Assembly (NCBI GenBank): GCA_030530905.1
Contig: JAUMUB010000008.1
Coordinates: forward strand, 1-18,186
Reading direction: 5' to 3'
Source: Bifidobacteriaceae bacterium
GTDB taxonomy: Bacteria; Actinomycetota; Actinomycetes; Actinomycetales; Bifidobacteriaceae
DNA: 18,186 nucleotides
A model generated the notes under the pieces. That model did no database searches and was not told the origin of the DNA. It saw nothing but the letters and a program-made list of their open reading frames with translations. Positions 1-6,803 of this stretch are shown here, piece after piece. The number at the start of each line of letters is the position of its first letter. Position 1 is the first letter of the stretch. The position numbers were made by a program, and so were the translations under genes.

Positions 1-91
1 TTGTATGCTGAGCTTATGGTAGCTATTTACATCAACATAGTTTAGGATTGTATGTTACACGCAATCAGCGTTTAATCAGTAGGGAGAATGT

Positions 92-1534
92 ATGGATTAC
101 GATGCATCTGCAGTATCGGCAGCTTATAAAACTATTTTGAATACTATTGGTAATATTGATTCACGAATTAGTTCGGCAATATCTCAAGAATTAGAAGATC
201 AGAGGCATTCGTTGAAGTTGATTGCATCTGAAAATTATGCTTCATTACCAGTGCTAATGACAATGGGAAATTGGTTGTCAGATAAGTATGCAGAGGGAAC
301 AGTAGGTCACCGATTCTATGCAGGTTGTAAAAACGTTGACACGGTTGAGTTGGTTGCAGCTGAACATGCACGAGAGCTATTTGGGGCTGAATATGCATAC
401 GTACAGCCTCATTCTGGAATTGATGCAAATTTAGTCGCATACTGGGCAATTCTTTCTAAATATGTTGAAACTCCGGCTCTTGAAAAACTGGGCGTAAAGA
501 ATGTGAATGATTTAAGTGAAGCTGATTGGGCGAAGCTGCGGTCCGATCTTGGAAATCAGCGTGTAATGGGCATGAGTCTTGATGCAGGAGGGCATTTAAC
601 TCATGGATTCCGTCATAATATTTCAGGAAAAATGTTTGAACAGCTTAGCTATGGCACAAATCCTGAAACAGGTTTGCTTGATTATGAGTCAATTCGTAAG
701 CAGGCGAAAGAATTTAAGCCGTTAATAATTGTTGCAGGCTATTCTGCATATCCTCGTCGAGTGAATTTTGCAATTATGCGTGAGATCGCAGATGAAGTGG
801 GCGCAGTATTAATGGTTGATATGGCTCATTTTGCTGGTCTTGTGGCAGGTAAGGTGTTTACGGGTGATGAAGATCCAGTAGCACATGCTCAGGTTGTGAC
901 CACAACAACGCATAAGTCTTTGCGTGGCCCACGCGGTGGTTTAGTGTTATCTAATAAGGAATTTGCTCCTTATATTGATCGCGGATGCCCTATGGTGCTT
1001 GGCGGACCATTATCTCATGTTATGGCTGCAAAGGCTATTGCTCTTGCAGAAGCTCGTCAGCCTGAATATCATGATTATGCTCAACAAGTATGCTCTAATG
1101 CGAAAGCTCTTGCAGAGGGATTAATGAAGCGTGGTGTAACTCTAGTTACTGGTGGCACTGATAATCATATTGTGCTTATGGATGTTGCTAGTAGTTTCGG
1201 TCTTACTGGTCGTCAGGCTGAGGGTGCTTTATTAGATTCAGGTATTGTGACAAATCGAAATGCAATCCCACGAGATCCAAATGGCGCATGGTATACTTCC
1301 GGAATTCGCATGGGTACTCCTGCCTTGACTTCTCGCGGTCTTAAGGAAGATGATATGGATCGTATTGCTTCTATTATTGTTGAAGCTTTATCCTCAACTC
1401 AGCCTGCTTTGGCTTCAAATGGTCAGGCTGGTAAGGCGAAATATATTCTTGATAAAAGCATTTCAGACCGCGTACATGATGAGGCTGATGAGATCGTATC
1501 AAAGCACCCATTGTATCCTGGTTTAGAACTGTAA
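92..1534 (+). CDS. glyA: Serine hydroxymethyltransferase, long insert-bearing form
   Basis: PLP enzyme that interconverts serine plus tetrahydrofolate with glycine plus methylene-tetrahydrofolate in the cytoplasm, feeding one-carbon metabolism. Visible family landmarks are KLIASENY (42-49), KYAEG (65-69), VQPHSG (104-109), GGHLTHG (166-172), VDMAH (242-246), the PLP-lysine motif [14 protein letters not shown] (270-283, Lys275) and TSGIR (402-406, substrate-carboxylate Arg406). At 480 aa it is clearly longer than the usual form of about 420 (E. coli 417). The extra length is an N-terminal extension and an insert of about 36 residues at roughly 121-156. The usual FPGxQGGP segment reads CPMVLGGP (299-306). 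From memory these traits resemble the chlamydial/spirochaete-type SHMT. The ATG is preceded by AGGGAG at 81-86 with 5-base spacing. It appears monocistronic, with a hairpin terminator downstream. The function call is secure; the subclass is an inference. Confidence 0.95.
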   Translation: MDYDASAVSAAYKTILNTIGNIDSRISSAISQELEDQRHSLKLIASENYASLPVLMTMGNWLSDKYAEGTVGHRFYAGCKNVDTVELVAAEHARELFGAEYAYVQPHSGIDANLVAYWAILSKYVETPALEKLGVKNVNDLSEADWAKLRSDLGNQRVMGMSLDAGGHLTHGFRHNISGKMFEQLSYGTNPETGLLDYESIRKQAKEFKPLIIVAGYSAYPRRVNFAIMREIADEVGAVLMVDMAHFAGLVAGKVFTGDEDPVAHAQVVTTTTHKSLRGPRGGLVLSNKEFAPYIDRGCPMVLGGPLSHVMAAKAIALAEARQPEYHDYAQQVCSNAKALAEGLMKRGVTLVTGGTDNHIVLMDVASSFGLTGRQAEGALLDSGIVTNRNAIPRDPNGAWYTSGIRMGTPALTSRGLKEDDMDRIASIIVEALSSTQPALASNGQAGKAKYILDKSISDRVHDEADEIVSKHPLYPGLEL

Positions 1535-1547
1535 TAATAAACACCTT

Positions 1548-1589
1548 TTATGGTTGCACGCACGAGTTAGTTGTGATGTGCAACCATAA
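1548..1589 (+). terminator. Hairpin terminator after glyA
   Basis: Perfect 12-bp inverted repeat: TTATGGTTGCAC (1548-1559) and GTGCAACCATAA (1578-1589), with an 18-base loop, 13 bases after the glyA stop. The following bases (TTGTTATT) are U-rich but not a clean U-run. Confidence 0.65.
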
Positions 1590-1608
1590 TTGTTATTAAG
1601 AGTATGAG

Positions 1609-1614
1609 TATAAT
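1609..1614 (+). promoter_or_regulatory. Candidate -10 box for the small zinc-binding-like gene
   Basis: A perfect TATAAT lies 43 bases before the downstream ATG and just after the glyA terminator. No convincing -35 hexamer is seen at 16-18 bases. AGTAT and ATACT flank it as an inverted pair (1601-1605, 1613-1617). Confidence 0.35.
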
Positions 1615-1657
1615 ACTACTGATAATAATTATCTAAGAATATTGATGAGTAATAGTT

Positions 1658-1912
1658 ATGTATGCTTTTGTTCCTAAACGTTGTGCAACATCTCATAAAA
1701 TTATGTATCATGATCGAGTTAAAGCGTTGCAGGCTGCTGATGCAATTCAAATTGAGCGCGGCACAATGTTATGGACGTATAGGTGTGAGTATTGTGGAAC
1801 GTGGCATTTATCTCATCATGATCCTGATGCTCGTCGAATAACTATAGCATATTCGAGAGTATCAAAGAAACCAACTTCAAGAAAGCGCGGGTATAAACCC
1901 CGTAGAAGATAA
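1658..1912 (+). CDS. Small conserved-type protein with CxxC-x3-H motif, probable zinc binder
   Basis: 84-residue basic protein of unknown function. Its core is YRCEYCGTWHLSHH (41-54), giving Cys43, Cys46, His50 and His53 in a C-x2-C-x3-H-x2-H arrangement. An upstream Cys9 could be a further ligand. The last 20 residues are a Lys/Arg-rich tail (KKPTSRKRGYKPRRR). The 'CxYCGxWHL' pattern resembles small proteins I recall from actinobacterial genomes and actinophages, which have no assigned role. The basic tail suggests nucleic-acid contact, but this is inference. The ribosome site is weak (GATGAG about 7-12 bases upstream of the ATG). Its own -10 box and a downstream hairpin suggest an independent unit between glyA and the convergent nitroreductase gene. 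Coding status is supported by the motif and the lack of a competing frame. Confidence 0.7.
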   Translation: MYAFVPKRCATSHKIMYHDRVKALQAADAIQIERGTMLWTYRCEYCGTWHLSHHDPDARRITIAYSRVSKKPTSRKRGYKPRRR

Positions 1913-1967
1913 TGAGTTGGTTGTGATATTTTAGTTTGTAAGTTTTATTGAGTTTGCATTATTTGAT

Positions 1968-2001
1968 ATTGGGAGTGCTTGATATTGTTGGCACTCCCAA
2001 T
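1968..2001. terminator. Bidirectional hairpin between convergent genes
   Basis: Perfect 11-bp stem, ATTGGGAGTGC (1968-1978) with GCACTCCCAAT (1991-2001), and a 12-base loop. It lies between the small plus-strand gene and the 3' end of the nitroreductase gene. Its GC-rich core and placement fit a terminator serving both strands; the U-tracts are short on either side. Confidence 0.65.
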
Positions 2002-2008
2002 TTAAAGA

Positions 2009-2761
2009 TTATAGTTCGAATCCTTGCGCTTTTGCGTGTTGTAAACCTCTGTGCGTGACATCAGTATTGGTTGCCTTGTTGGCTATTTGTGAACTAAATG
2101 GATCTACTGGCGTTGCAGTATTTCGTAGATCATAGTACTGGTGTACTTCCTTATCATACTGATCAAGTCCATTGAGGATTTCTTCGTCATTAGCATATTG
2201 ATTGGCGAAAAAGAATTTTTCTGCCTTCATTCGTGGTTTAATTGTAGGGTTTTGATCCGGTTTTCCAATTGCTAACCCTAAAACAGGATATGTGTATTTT
2301 GGCAGGTGTAATAATTCAATCATTTGAGGTATGTCGTTGAGAATTGAGCCAAGAACAACACTACCTAGTCCGAATGATTCTGCAACTGTCATCATCGCGC
2401 TTAACGCTAATACTGCATCGTTTTGTGCTTGTGTAAAGCGGTATCCTTGATTAAGCGTGTAATTGTCATCGGTATCATTAACACCTTTTGTTTGCGCAAT
2501 AATGGTGTTACGATGTTCATCAAGCACAAAAATGTATAGTAAGGCTGCCTCAGCAATATATGGTTGCTTTCCTAAAGTTGCAATAGCTTCTTTAAGCTTT
2601 TGATCTTCAATGCGGATTGCAGACCAATCGTTTAAAAATTCACTTGATGGCGCATGAATTGCTGCTAGTTCTAATTGTGATCGTGTTTGATCGTCAATAG
2701 TATCAGTAGTAAATTTTCGTATTGAACGTCGTTGAGTTAATAGTTTAATTGTCTCGTTCAC
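2009..2761 (-). CDS. NfsA/NfrA-type FMN-dependent nitroreductase family oxidoreductase
   Basis: Cytoplasmic flavoprotein predicted to transfer hydride from NAD(P)H to nitro compounds, flavins or quinones; the natural substrate is unknown. Family marks are the N-terminal RRSIRKF (11-17, FMN phosphate contact), the APSS segment (38-41), GLGSVVLGSI (131-140) and the C-terminal GKPDQNPTIKPRM stretch (166-178), typical of the NfsA/FRP branch. The 250-aa length is normal for that branch. In place of the usual S-x-N-x-Q flavin-contact pattern it reads SSEFLND (39-45), a modest deviation. The start is GTG, decided by AAGGAG (2767-2772) five bases upstream. It is divergent from the histidine-phosphatase gene across about 170 bases and ends at a shared hairpin terminator. 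Confidence 0.88.
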   Translation of the reverse strand: MNETIKLLTQRRSIRKFTTDTIDDQTRSQLELAAIHAPSSEFLNDWSAIRIEDQKLKEAIATLGKQPYIAEAALLYIFVLDEHRNTIIAQTKGVNDTDDNYTLNQGYRFTQAQNDAVLALSAMMTVAESFGLGSVVLGSILNDIPQMIELLHLPKYTYPVLGLAIGKPDQNPTIKPRMKAEKFFFANQYANDEEILNGLDQYDKEVHQYYDLRNTATPVDPFSSQIANKATNTDVTHRGLQHAKAQGFEL

Positions 2762-2801
2762 GATTGCTCCTTAGAATGCATATAGCATATACATATATTT
2801 T

Positions 2802-2815
2802 GCGCACAACTGCGC
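2802..2815. repeat. Short GC-rich inverted repeat in divergent intergenic region
   Basis: GCGCA (2802-2806) and TGCGC (2811-2815) are separated by CAAC in an otherwise AT-rich spacer, upstream of the nitroreductase gene on the minus strand. It could be an operator or a leader hairpin. No regulator is assigned. Confidence 0.3.
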
Positions 2816-2858
2816 TAGTACACAATAGTATAAAGTCATATCAAATGTGAGTGAATTA

Positions 2859-2886
2859 TTGTTCATAATATAAAAATAGGTATACA
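2859..2886 (+). promoter_or_regulatory. Candidate promoter of histidine-phosphatase gene
   Basis: TTGTTC (2859-2864), a 16-base spacer, then TATACA (2881-2886), about 45 bases before the chosen ATG. Consensus match is moderate. Confidence 0.35.
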
Positions 2887-2920
2887 ATAATAGAAACTGT
2901 AACGCATAAACAACGTGATG

Positions 2921-2924
2921 AAGG
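2921..2924 (+). promoter_or_regulatory. Shine-Dalgarno deciding the ATG at 2932
   Basis: AAGG is one base from the GTG at 2926 but seven bases from the ATG at 2932, which selects the shorter reading. Confidence 0.55.
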
Positions 2925-2931
2925 TGTGCAT

Positions 2932-3603
2932 ATGCAATCCGTACAATGTGGAAGTTTAGTTCTGTTACGTCATGGGGAAACAATTTGGAGTAAGTCAGGT
3001 CAGCATACAGGGCACACTGATATTCCTCTTACTGAAAACGGGATTGCACAAGCAAAAACTGCTGGTATGCGCTTACGTGAAGCGTTCCCTGATGGTTTTA
3101 ATGCTGATTGCGTGTATGTTAGCCCGTTGAAACGTGCTCAGCAAACTTTGGCTTACACAGGCCTAGGTGAGGGAACGATTTTACCTGAGATTATTGAATG
3201 GGATTATGGTAAAGCTGAGGGTCGCACTCGCGAGGATATTCACCAATTTATGCCAGACTGGGATATTTGGGACGATGGTCCAACAGCTCTTCCTGATACT
3301 ATGCTTGGCGAATGGGAAGCTGAACTCGATGGTCAGGATTCTTTGATTGTAAAGAATGGTGAGGGAGAGAATCTTAATGAGGTTGCTGATCGCACTAGAA
3401 AAGCTATTGAATTAATTTTTCCTAAAATAAAGTCTGGTAATAATGTGCTATTTGTTGCTCATGCGCATGTGCTTCGTATTTTGGCAACTCAATGGATTAA
3501 TGCAGATCCAATTCTTGCACGTAATATGAGGCTTGATACCGCGCATTATTCTGTTTTAAGTCTTTATAAAGGTGATAGTGTGATTGAGCATTGGAATATG
3601 TAG
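2932..3603 (+). CDS. Histidine phosphatase superfamily (phosphoglycerate-mutase-like) protein
   Basis: Member of the histidine phosphatase fold: a catalytic histidine is transiently phosphorylated while phosphate is removed from a small substrate. The signature LLRHGET contains His14. The second core segment SPLKRAQQT (64-72) carries an Arg, and VAHAHVLRIL (176-185) supplies the second catalytic His, with AHAH in place of the common SHG. About 223 aa is typical for the phosphatase branch and shorter than cofactor-dependent glycolytic mutases (about 250 aa). I therefore favour a phosphatase of unknown substrate. Start choice: a GTG at 2926 is in frame, but AAGG (2921-2924) lies only one base before it. 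The same AAGG is 7 bases before the ATG at 2932, so the ATG is preferred. Divergent from the nitroreductase gene. Confidence 0.9.
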   Translation: MQSVQCGSLVLLRHGETIWSKSGQHTGHTDIPLTENGIAQAKTAGMRLREAFPDGFNADCVYVSPLKRAQQTLAYTGLGEGTILPEIIEWDYGKAEGRTREDIHQFMPDWDIWDDGPTALPDTMLGEWEAELDGQDSLIVKNGEGENLNEVADRTRKAIELIFPKIKSGNNVLFVAHAHVLRILATQWINADPILARNMRLDTAHYSVLSLYKGDSVIEHWNM

Positions 3604-3677
3604 CATACTTGTTCAAGTGTTTGCGCAATTGTGACATGTTACTTTTGCACAGCAGGTGTAGTTTATTCGTGTAATAT

Positions 3678-4679
3678 TTATACTCGAGCTGTTGAAGAAC
3701 GTATTACAAGCTGCGCTTCAATTAGATTATAGGCTTCAGGAGTGTCGCCATTAATATAATCAAGGGTTTTTTGTGCGGCTTGTTTTCCTAAAAATACAGG
3801 GTCTTGATTAATTGTTGTTAAACCAATATCTTGTGCAAATAAGCTGTTATCGTATCCTATTACAGACATATCTTTTGGAATATTGTATCCGCTACGCTCT
3901 AGCTGGAATATGAGCGGTATGGCAATATTATCTTCTTGACAAGCGATTGCGGTAGGCGTGGTTGGAAGAGATAAAATTTGCGCAATAATATCATTGATTA
4001 CCACATCATTGTTGGGTGTAGTGATTACATGCGGAGTAATATTGGCTTCTTTACATGCGCTCATGAAGGATTCAAATCGTTGTTGTACGCTGAATTGTAA
4101 TGTTTGAGAAGGATTGGTGCGTACATATACGATTTGCTTGTGCCCGAGGGTGAGTAGGTGTCGAGCCATGAGTTTTCCACCTTGTTCATCATCAATGTTT
4201 ACTGCTCCTGTAAATTGATGATTTTGTGGATTTGTGCAGTTTATACCGATAATTGGCACATTAATTGACGCTAACTGTTGCACTTCTTCTAAGTCAACGC
4301 TAAATGATGACACGATAACTGCGTCAACGTTTCTTCGAATGGGCAGCATTTGAAAGAAGTTTTGTCGTTCCCTTTTATTAGCTATTTCGAAAATGGATAA
4401 ATCATAGCCTTCTTTGTGAAGTACATAATTAATACCTTCAATAATTGAGGCGGTGAACCATGAGCGAATATGGTCGCTTATGAGTAATGCAATTCGTTTT
4501 GTTTTTCCTGATTTTAGTGCAGCAGCTGAGCGTGATGTAGAAAAATTAAGTTCTTCTGCAATGCGTAGGATTTTTTCGCGAGTTGGCTCTGCTACAAGAT
4601 CAGGGCGTGAAAAAGCTCGTGATACCGTAGAAATTGATACGCGCGCTTTTTGGGCAACATCTTGAATAGTTGATGTCAT
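3678..4679 (-). CDS. LacI-family transcriptional regulator of the maltodextrin locus
   Basis: DNA-binding repressor/activator of the LacI/GalR family, 333 aa as usual. Residues 4-24 form the helix-turn-helix (IQDVAQKARVSISTVSRAF), with recognition-helix residues Ile16-Ser17 at the positions of LacI Tyr17-Gln18. The hinge follows (LNFSTSRSAAALKSGKT, 44-60). The rest is a periplasmic-binding-protein-like effector domain ending in the family-typical VIGYDNS and DPVFLGKQAAQ segments. The start is an ATG with AGGAGA at 4683-4688. It lies directly downstream of the alpha-glucosidase gene on the same strand, in a cluster whose promoters carry LacI-type AANCGTTT sites. It is thus the natural candidate regulator, perhaps relieved by maltose or maltodextrin. 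The effector is not readable from sequence. Palindromes upstream may be autoregulatory. Confidence 0.93.
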   Translation of the reverse strand: MTSTIQDVAQKARVSISTVSRAFSRPDLVAEPTREKILRIAEELNFSTSRSAAALKSGKTKRIALLISDHIRSWFTASIIEGINYVLHKEGYDLSIFEIANKRERQNFFQMLPIRRNVDAVIVSSFSVDLEEVQQLASINVPIIGINCTNPQNHQFTGAVNIDDEQGGKLMARHLLTLGHKQIVYVRTNPSQTLQFSVQQRFESFMSACKEANITPHVITTPNNDVVINDIIAQILSLPTTPTAIACQEDNIAIPLIFQLERSGYNIPKDMSVIGYDNSLFAQDIGLTTINQDPVFLGKQAAQKTLDYINGDTPEAYNLIEAQLVIRSSTARV

Positions 4680-4711
4680 GTTTCTCCTACGTCATTGTTT
4701 GAACTGTGTAA

Positions 4712-4724
4712 TTGTATGATACAA
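4712..4724. promoter_or_regulatory. Palindrome in lacI leader/promoter
   Basis: TTGTAT-G-ATACAA is a perfect 6+1+6 palindrome about 33 bases upstream of the regulator's ATG. It is a candidate autoregulatory site. It lacks the CG-centred AANCGTTT core seen at the other promoters, so it may bind something else. Confidence 0.35.
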
Positions 4725-4743
4725 CCATGTATATGAATTTCTA

Positions 4744-4768
4744 TTTTCTTATATTACATATAAGAAAA
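4744..4768. repeat. Perfect AT-rich inverted repeat upstream of lacI
   Basis: TTTTCTTATAT (4744-4754) and ATATAAGAAAA (4758-4768) are perfect 11-bp arms around a 3-base centre. The near-absence of GC makes it a poor terminator. Its symmetry and position in the lacI promoter region suggest an operator or structural element. Confidence 0.4.
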
Positions 4769-4800
4769 GATTTAATATAACGTTGTAGTATATAATCAAA

Positions 4801-4841
4801 TGTAGCTATGGCCTTTCAAATGTGAAATACTTATAACTACA
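4801..4841 (-). terminator. Candidate structured 3' end of alpha-glucosidase mRNA
   Basis: In the minus-strand RNA, TGTAGTTAT pairs with ATAGCTACA (9 bp, one G-U) at the ends of this interval, enclosing an inner TTTCA/TGAAA hairpin (4814-4827). It starts 15 bases after the alpha-glucosidase stop and is followed by a weak U-rich stretch. A small palindrome, TGCAT-A-ATGCA (4844-4854), directly follows the stop. Confidence 0.35.
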
Positions 4842-4855
4842 TGTGCATAATGCAA

Positions 4856-6610
4856 TTATTCGATTTCTTCTGTTTTGTCAATTAACATCCAAGCGGTTGT
4901 GTCCTGTGGTAGGAGATTACCGCTGAACGATGTGGAAGACATGATAATTGTTCCACTTGGCAATGGGTACGATTCTGTGCCAAAGTTTGTGACACTGATA
5001 AAATACTTGGATTTATCAAGGCAAACTCGCTTGTATGCAATCACGTCATCACGTAGCTTCAGTAATTCGCAGTCAGTGTTCTTGGTAGCGGTTAAAACTT
5101 CAGCTCGCTTTAACAATACCTGCTTATACAAGTTAAGCATGGAATCATCTTGTTTCTCTTCCACATCTACCGCGAATTCCTTATACCATGTTGGCTGTGG
5201 TAAATGTGGTTTGCTGGTTTTACTGCTATTTTGCTTGGTGAAACCAAAGGATCCGCTAGTGATAAAGTCATCTTCGCCTTGTGCGTCAGCTGCAACCCAT
5301 GGAAGTGGTACGCGGCAGCCATCACGTCCTTTTTGAATGAGATTCTTGCGTGTGAAGAATGCTGTTGGGTCTTCAAGCTGATCCCATGGAATATTAGCAA
5401 CTTCAAATAAGCCAAGTTCTTCGCCTTGGTAAATGTAAATGGATCCAGGCAATCCTGCTTCCATCATAATTGCTGCACGAGCGCGCTTAGTTCCAAGTTG
5501 TCTATCTTCAACATATGTTTTTCCGTCACGCAATATCCAATCAAGTACAAGAGCATCATTTTGAGTTGATTGAACTTGTGGAAGCGCGAAGCGGGTGGCA
5601 TGACGTGGAATGTCATGGTTGCTCATAACCCAAGTGGTAGTAGAGTCGCCTGTTTCTTTCGCACTGCTAAGACCGTTGGTAATTGCTTCTCTGAAACTTT
5701 TTGCAGACCATGCAGCCTTAGCAAAATCGAAGTTAAATACTTGACCTAGCTCATCGGTTGAAGCATATAAGTGCTGGTGTTCTGGCACAACCCAAGCTTC
5801 TGCAACAGCGAATCGTGGTGGGTTATATTCGTTAAATACTTTTCGCCATTCCTTGTAAATCTCGTGAACCTCGTTGCGATCCCAGATTGGGTGAGTGCCA
5901 TCTGCAAGGCCAATACTTTGGATCGGGAATTTTTCTGCAATTTCTTCTAATGGCATACTGTTTAAGTCTTTTGCAAGACCATGAGCGACGTCAATTCGGA
6001 AACCGTCTGTGCCGTGATCTGCCCAGAAACGTAGGGTTGTGATAAATTCTTCATGCACTTTTGGATTGTCCCAGTTGAGATCAGGCTGCTCTTTCGTGAA
6101 GAGGTGGAGATACCACTGTCCGTCTTCCACTTGTTCCCATGCTGAGCCACCGAAAATCGCTTCCCAGTCGTTTGGTGGTAATTCTCCGTGTTTGCCTCGA
6201 CCTTCACGGAAAATGTAGCAATCGCGTTCGGCAGATCCTCGTCCTGCTTTTAAAGCTGCTTCGAACATTGCGTGCTTATTTGAAGTGTGATTTGGTACGA
6301 TGTCTACAATGATTTTCATTCCAGCTTCGTGCGCTGCTGCGACCAACTCGTCAAAATCGTCCATTGTTCCTAATCGTGGATCAACATCGCGGTAGTCGAT
6401 GACATCGTATCCGCCGTCAGCAAGTTCAGAAGGGTAGAACGGCGAAAGCCAAAGGGCGTCCACTCCAAGATCGTGTAAGTAAGGAACTTTTTCTGTAATT
6501 CCTTTGAAATCACCTAAACCGTCCCCGTTGTTGTCTTTAAAGCTTCGTGGATAGATTTGGTATACAACAGCTTGTTTCCACCAGTCATCGAATGAATTAT
6601 TGTATGTCAT
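4856..6610 (-). CDS. GH13 alpha-glucosidase, cytoplasmic
   Basis: 584-aa exo-acting alpha-glucosidase predicted to release glucose from short maltodextrins. The catalytic (beta/alpha)8 domain shows YQIYPRSF (17-24), conserved region I DIVPNH (103-108), the nucleophile Asp207 in GFRIDVAHG (203-211), the acid/base Glu271 in VAEAW, and the transition-state Asp333 in NHDIPR (331-336). A C-terminal beta domain follows. The DVAHG continuation reminds me of alpha-1,4-specific GH13_30-type enzymes, but alpha-1,6 activity cannot be excluded. There is no signal peptide. A longer in-frame start at 6676 would add 22 odd residues, lie inside the operator and precede the predicted promoter -10. The ATG at 6610 has AAGGAG four bases upstream, so I use it. 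It has its own operator-controlled promoter, and the LacI gene follows on the same strand. Confidence 0.93.
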   Translation of the reverse strand: MTYNNSFDDWWKQAVVYQIYPRSFKDNNGDGLGDFKGITEKVPYLHDLGVDALWLSPFYPSELADGGYDVIDYRDVDPRLGTMDDFDELVAAAHEAGMKIIVDIVPNHTSNKHAMFEAALKAGRGSAERDCYIFREGRGKHGELPPNDWEAIFGGSAWEQVEDGQWYLHLFTKEQPDLNWDNPKVHEEFITTLRFWADHGTDGFRIDVAHGLAKDLNSMPLEEIAEKFPIQSIGLADGTHPIWDRNEVHEIYKEWRKVFNEYNPPRFAVAEAWVVPEHQHLYASTDELGQVFNFDFAKAAWSAKSFREAITNGLSSAKETGDSTTTWVMSNHDIPRHATRFALPQVQSTQNDALVLDWILRDGKTYVEDRQLGTKRARAAIMMEAGLPGSIYIYQGEELGLFEVANIPWDQLEDPTAFFTRKNLIQKGRDGCRVPLPWVAADAQGEDDFITSGSFGFTKQNSSKTSKPHLPQPTWYKEFAVDVEEKQDDSMLNLYKQVLLKRAEVLTATKNTDCELLKLRDDVIAYKRVCLDKSKYFISVTNFGTESYPLPSGTIIMSSTSFSGNLLPQDTTAWMLIDKTEEIE

Positions 6611-6614
6611 AACG

Positions 6615-6620
6615 CTCCTT
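6615..6620 (-). promoter_or_regulatory. Shine-Dalgarno fixing the alpha-glucosidase start
   Basis: AAGGAG in the minus-strand RNA, four bases before the ATG at 6610. It argues against the in-frame upstream ATG at 6676. Confidence 0.7.
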
Positions 6621-6647
6621 TGCCTCATGATAGGTTTCTTGCACATC

Positions 6648-6676
6648 ATTGTATTGTATTTTTTCATGTTTTGCAA
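6648..6676 (-). promoter_or_regulatory. Predicted promoter of the alpha-glucosidase gene
   Basis: On the minus strand: TTGCAA (-35, 6671-6676), exactly 17 bases, then TACAAT (-10, 6648-6653). The -35 lies within the arm of the adjacent operator, so repressor binding would block RNA polymerase. A TATAAT also exists just upstream of the operator, as a second possibility. Confidence 0.5.
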
Positions 6677-6685
6677 ACGTTTGCA
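6672..6685. promoter_or_regulatory. LacI-type operator at alpha-glucosidase promoter
   Basis: TGCAAACGTTTGCA is a perfect 14-bp palindrome with a central CG and the AANCGTTT core of LacI/GalR-family operators. It is the best-conserved site in the locus and overlaps the predicted -35. Confidence 0.75.
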
Positions 6686-6740
6686 TTATATTTTTAGCAA
6701 TATTTTTTCTAAGCAAAATAGTTAAAGAAATAGTGTTTTA

Positions 6741-6780
6741 TAAAAAGCAGGTATGCGCTTTAATCTGCACATACCCGCTT
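6741..6780 (-). terminator. Intrinsic terminator of malQ
   Basis: In minus-strand RNA a 14-bp stem with two G-U pairs forms between arms 6767-6780 and 6745-6758. It has an 8-base loop and is followed by U5 (6742-6746). It lies 24 bases after the malQ stop and separates malQ from the alpha-glucosidase promoter. Confidence 0.8.
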
Positions 6781-6803
6781 ATTTGAGTAATAAATATTAT
6801 AAT

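Noticed and set aside
1..91. Promoter or riboswitch before glyA
   Set aside because: Possible TTTACA and TATGTT boxes have poor spacing. The segment is too short and cut by the window edge to judge, and no folate or glycine riboswitch features are visible.
3604..3677. Terminator between the convergent phosphatase and lacI genes
   Set aside because: Only short imperfect pairings (ACTTG-TT-CAAGT at 3607-3618, GTGAC/GTTAC) with loops too small, and no U-tract. No clear terminator is visible.
4875..5336. 153-residue plus-strand frame antisense to the alpha-glucosidase gene
   Set aside because: It overlaps a clear GH13 coding region, has low-complexity Ser/Leu composition, no recognisable domain and no convincing ribosome site: a shadow frame.
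6611..6676. N-terminal 22-residue extension of the alpha-glucosidase from an ATG at 6676
   Set aside because: That ATG is inside the operator palindrome and upstream of the predicted -10. The ATG at 6610 has a strong AAGGAG, and family homology begins right after it.
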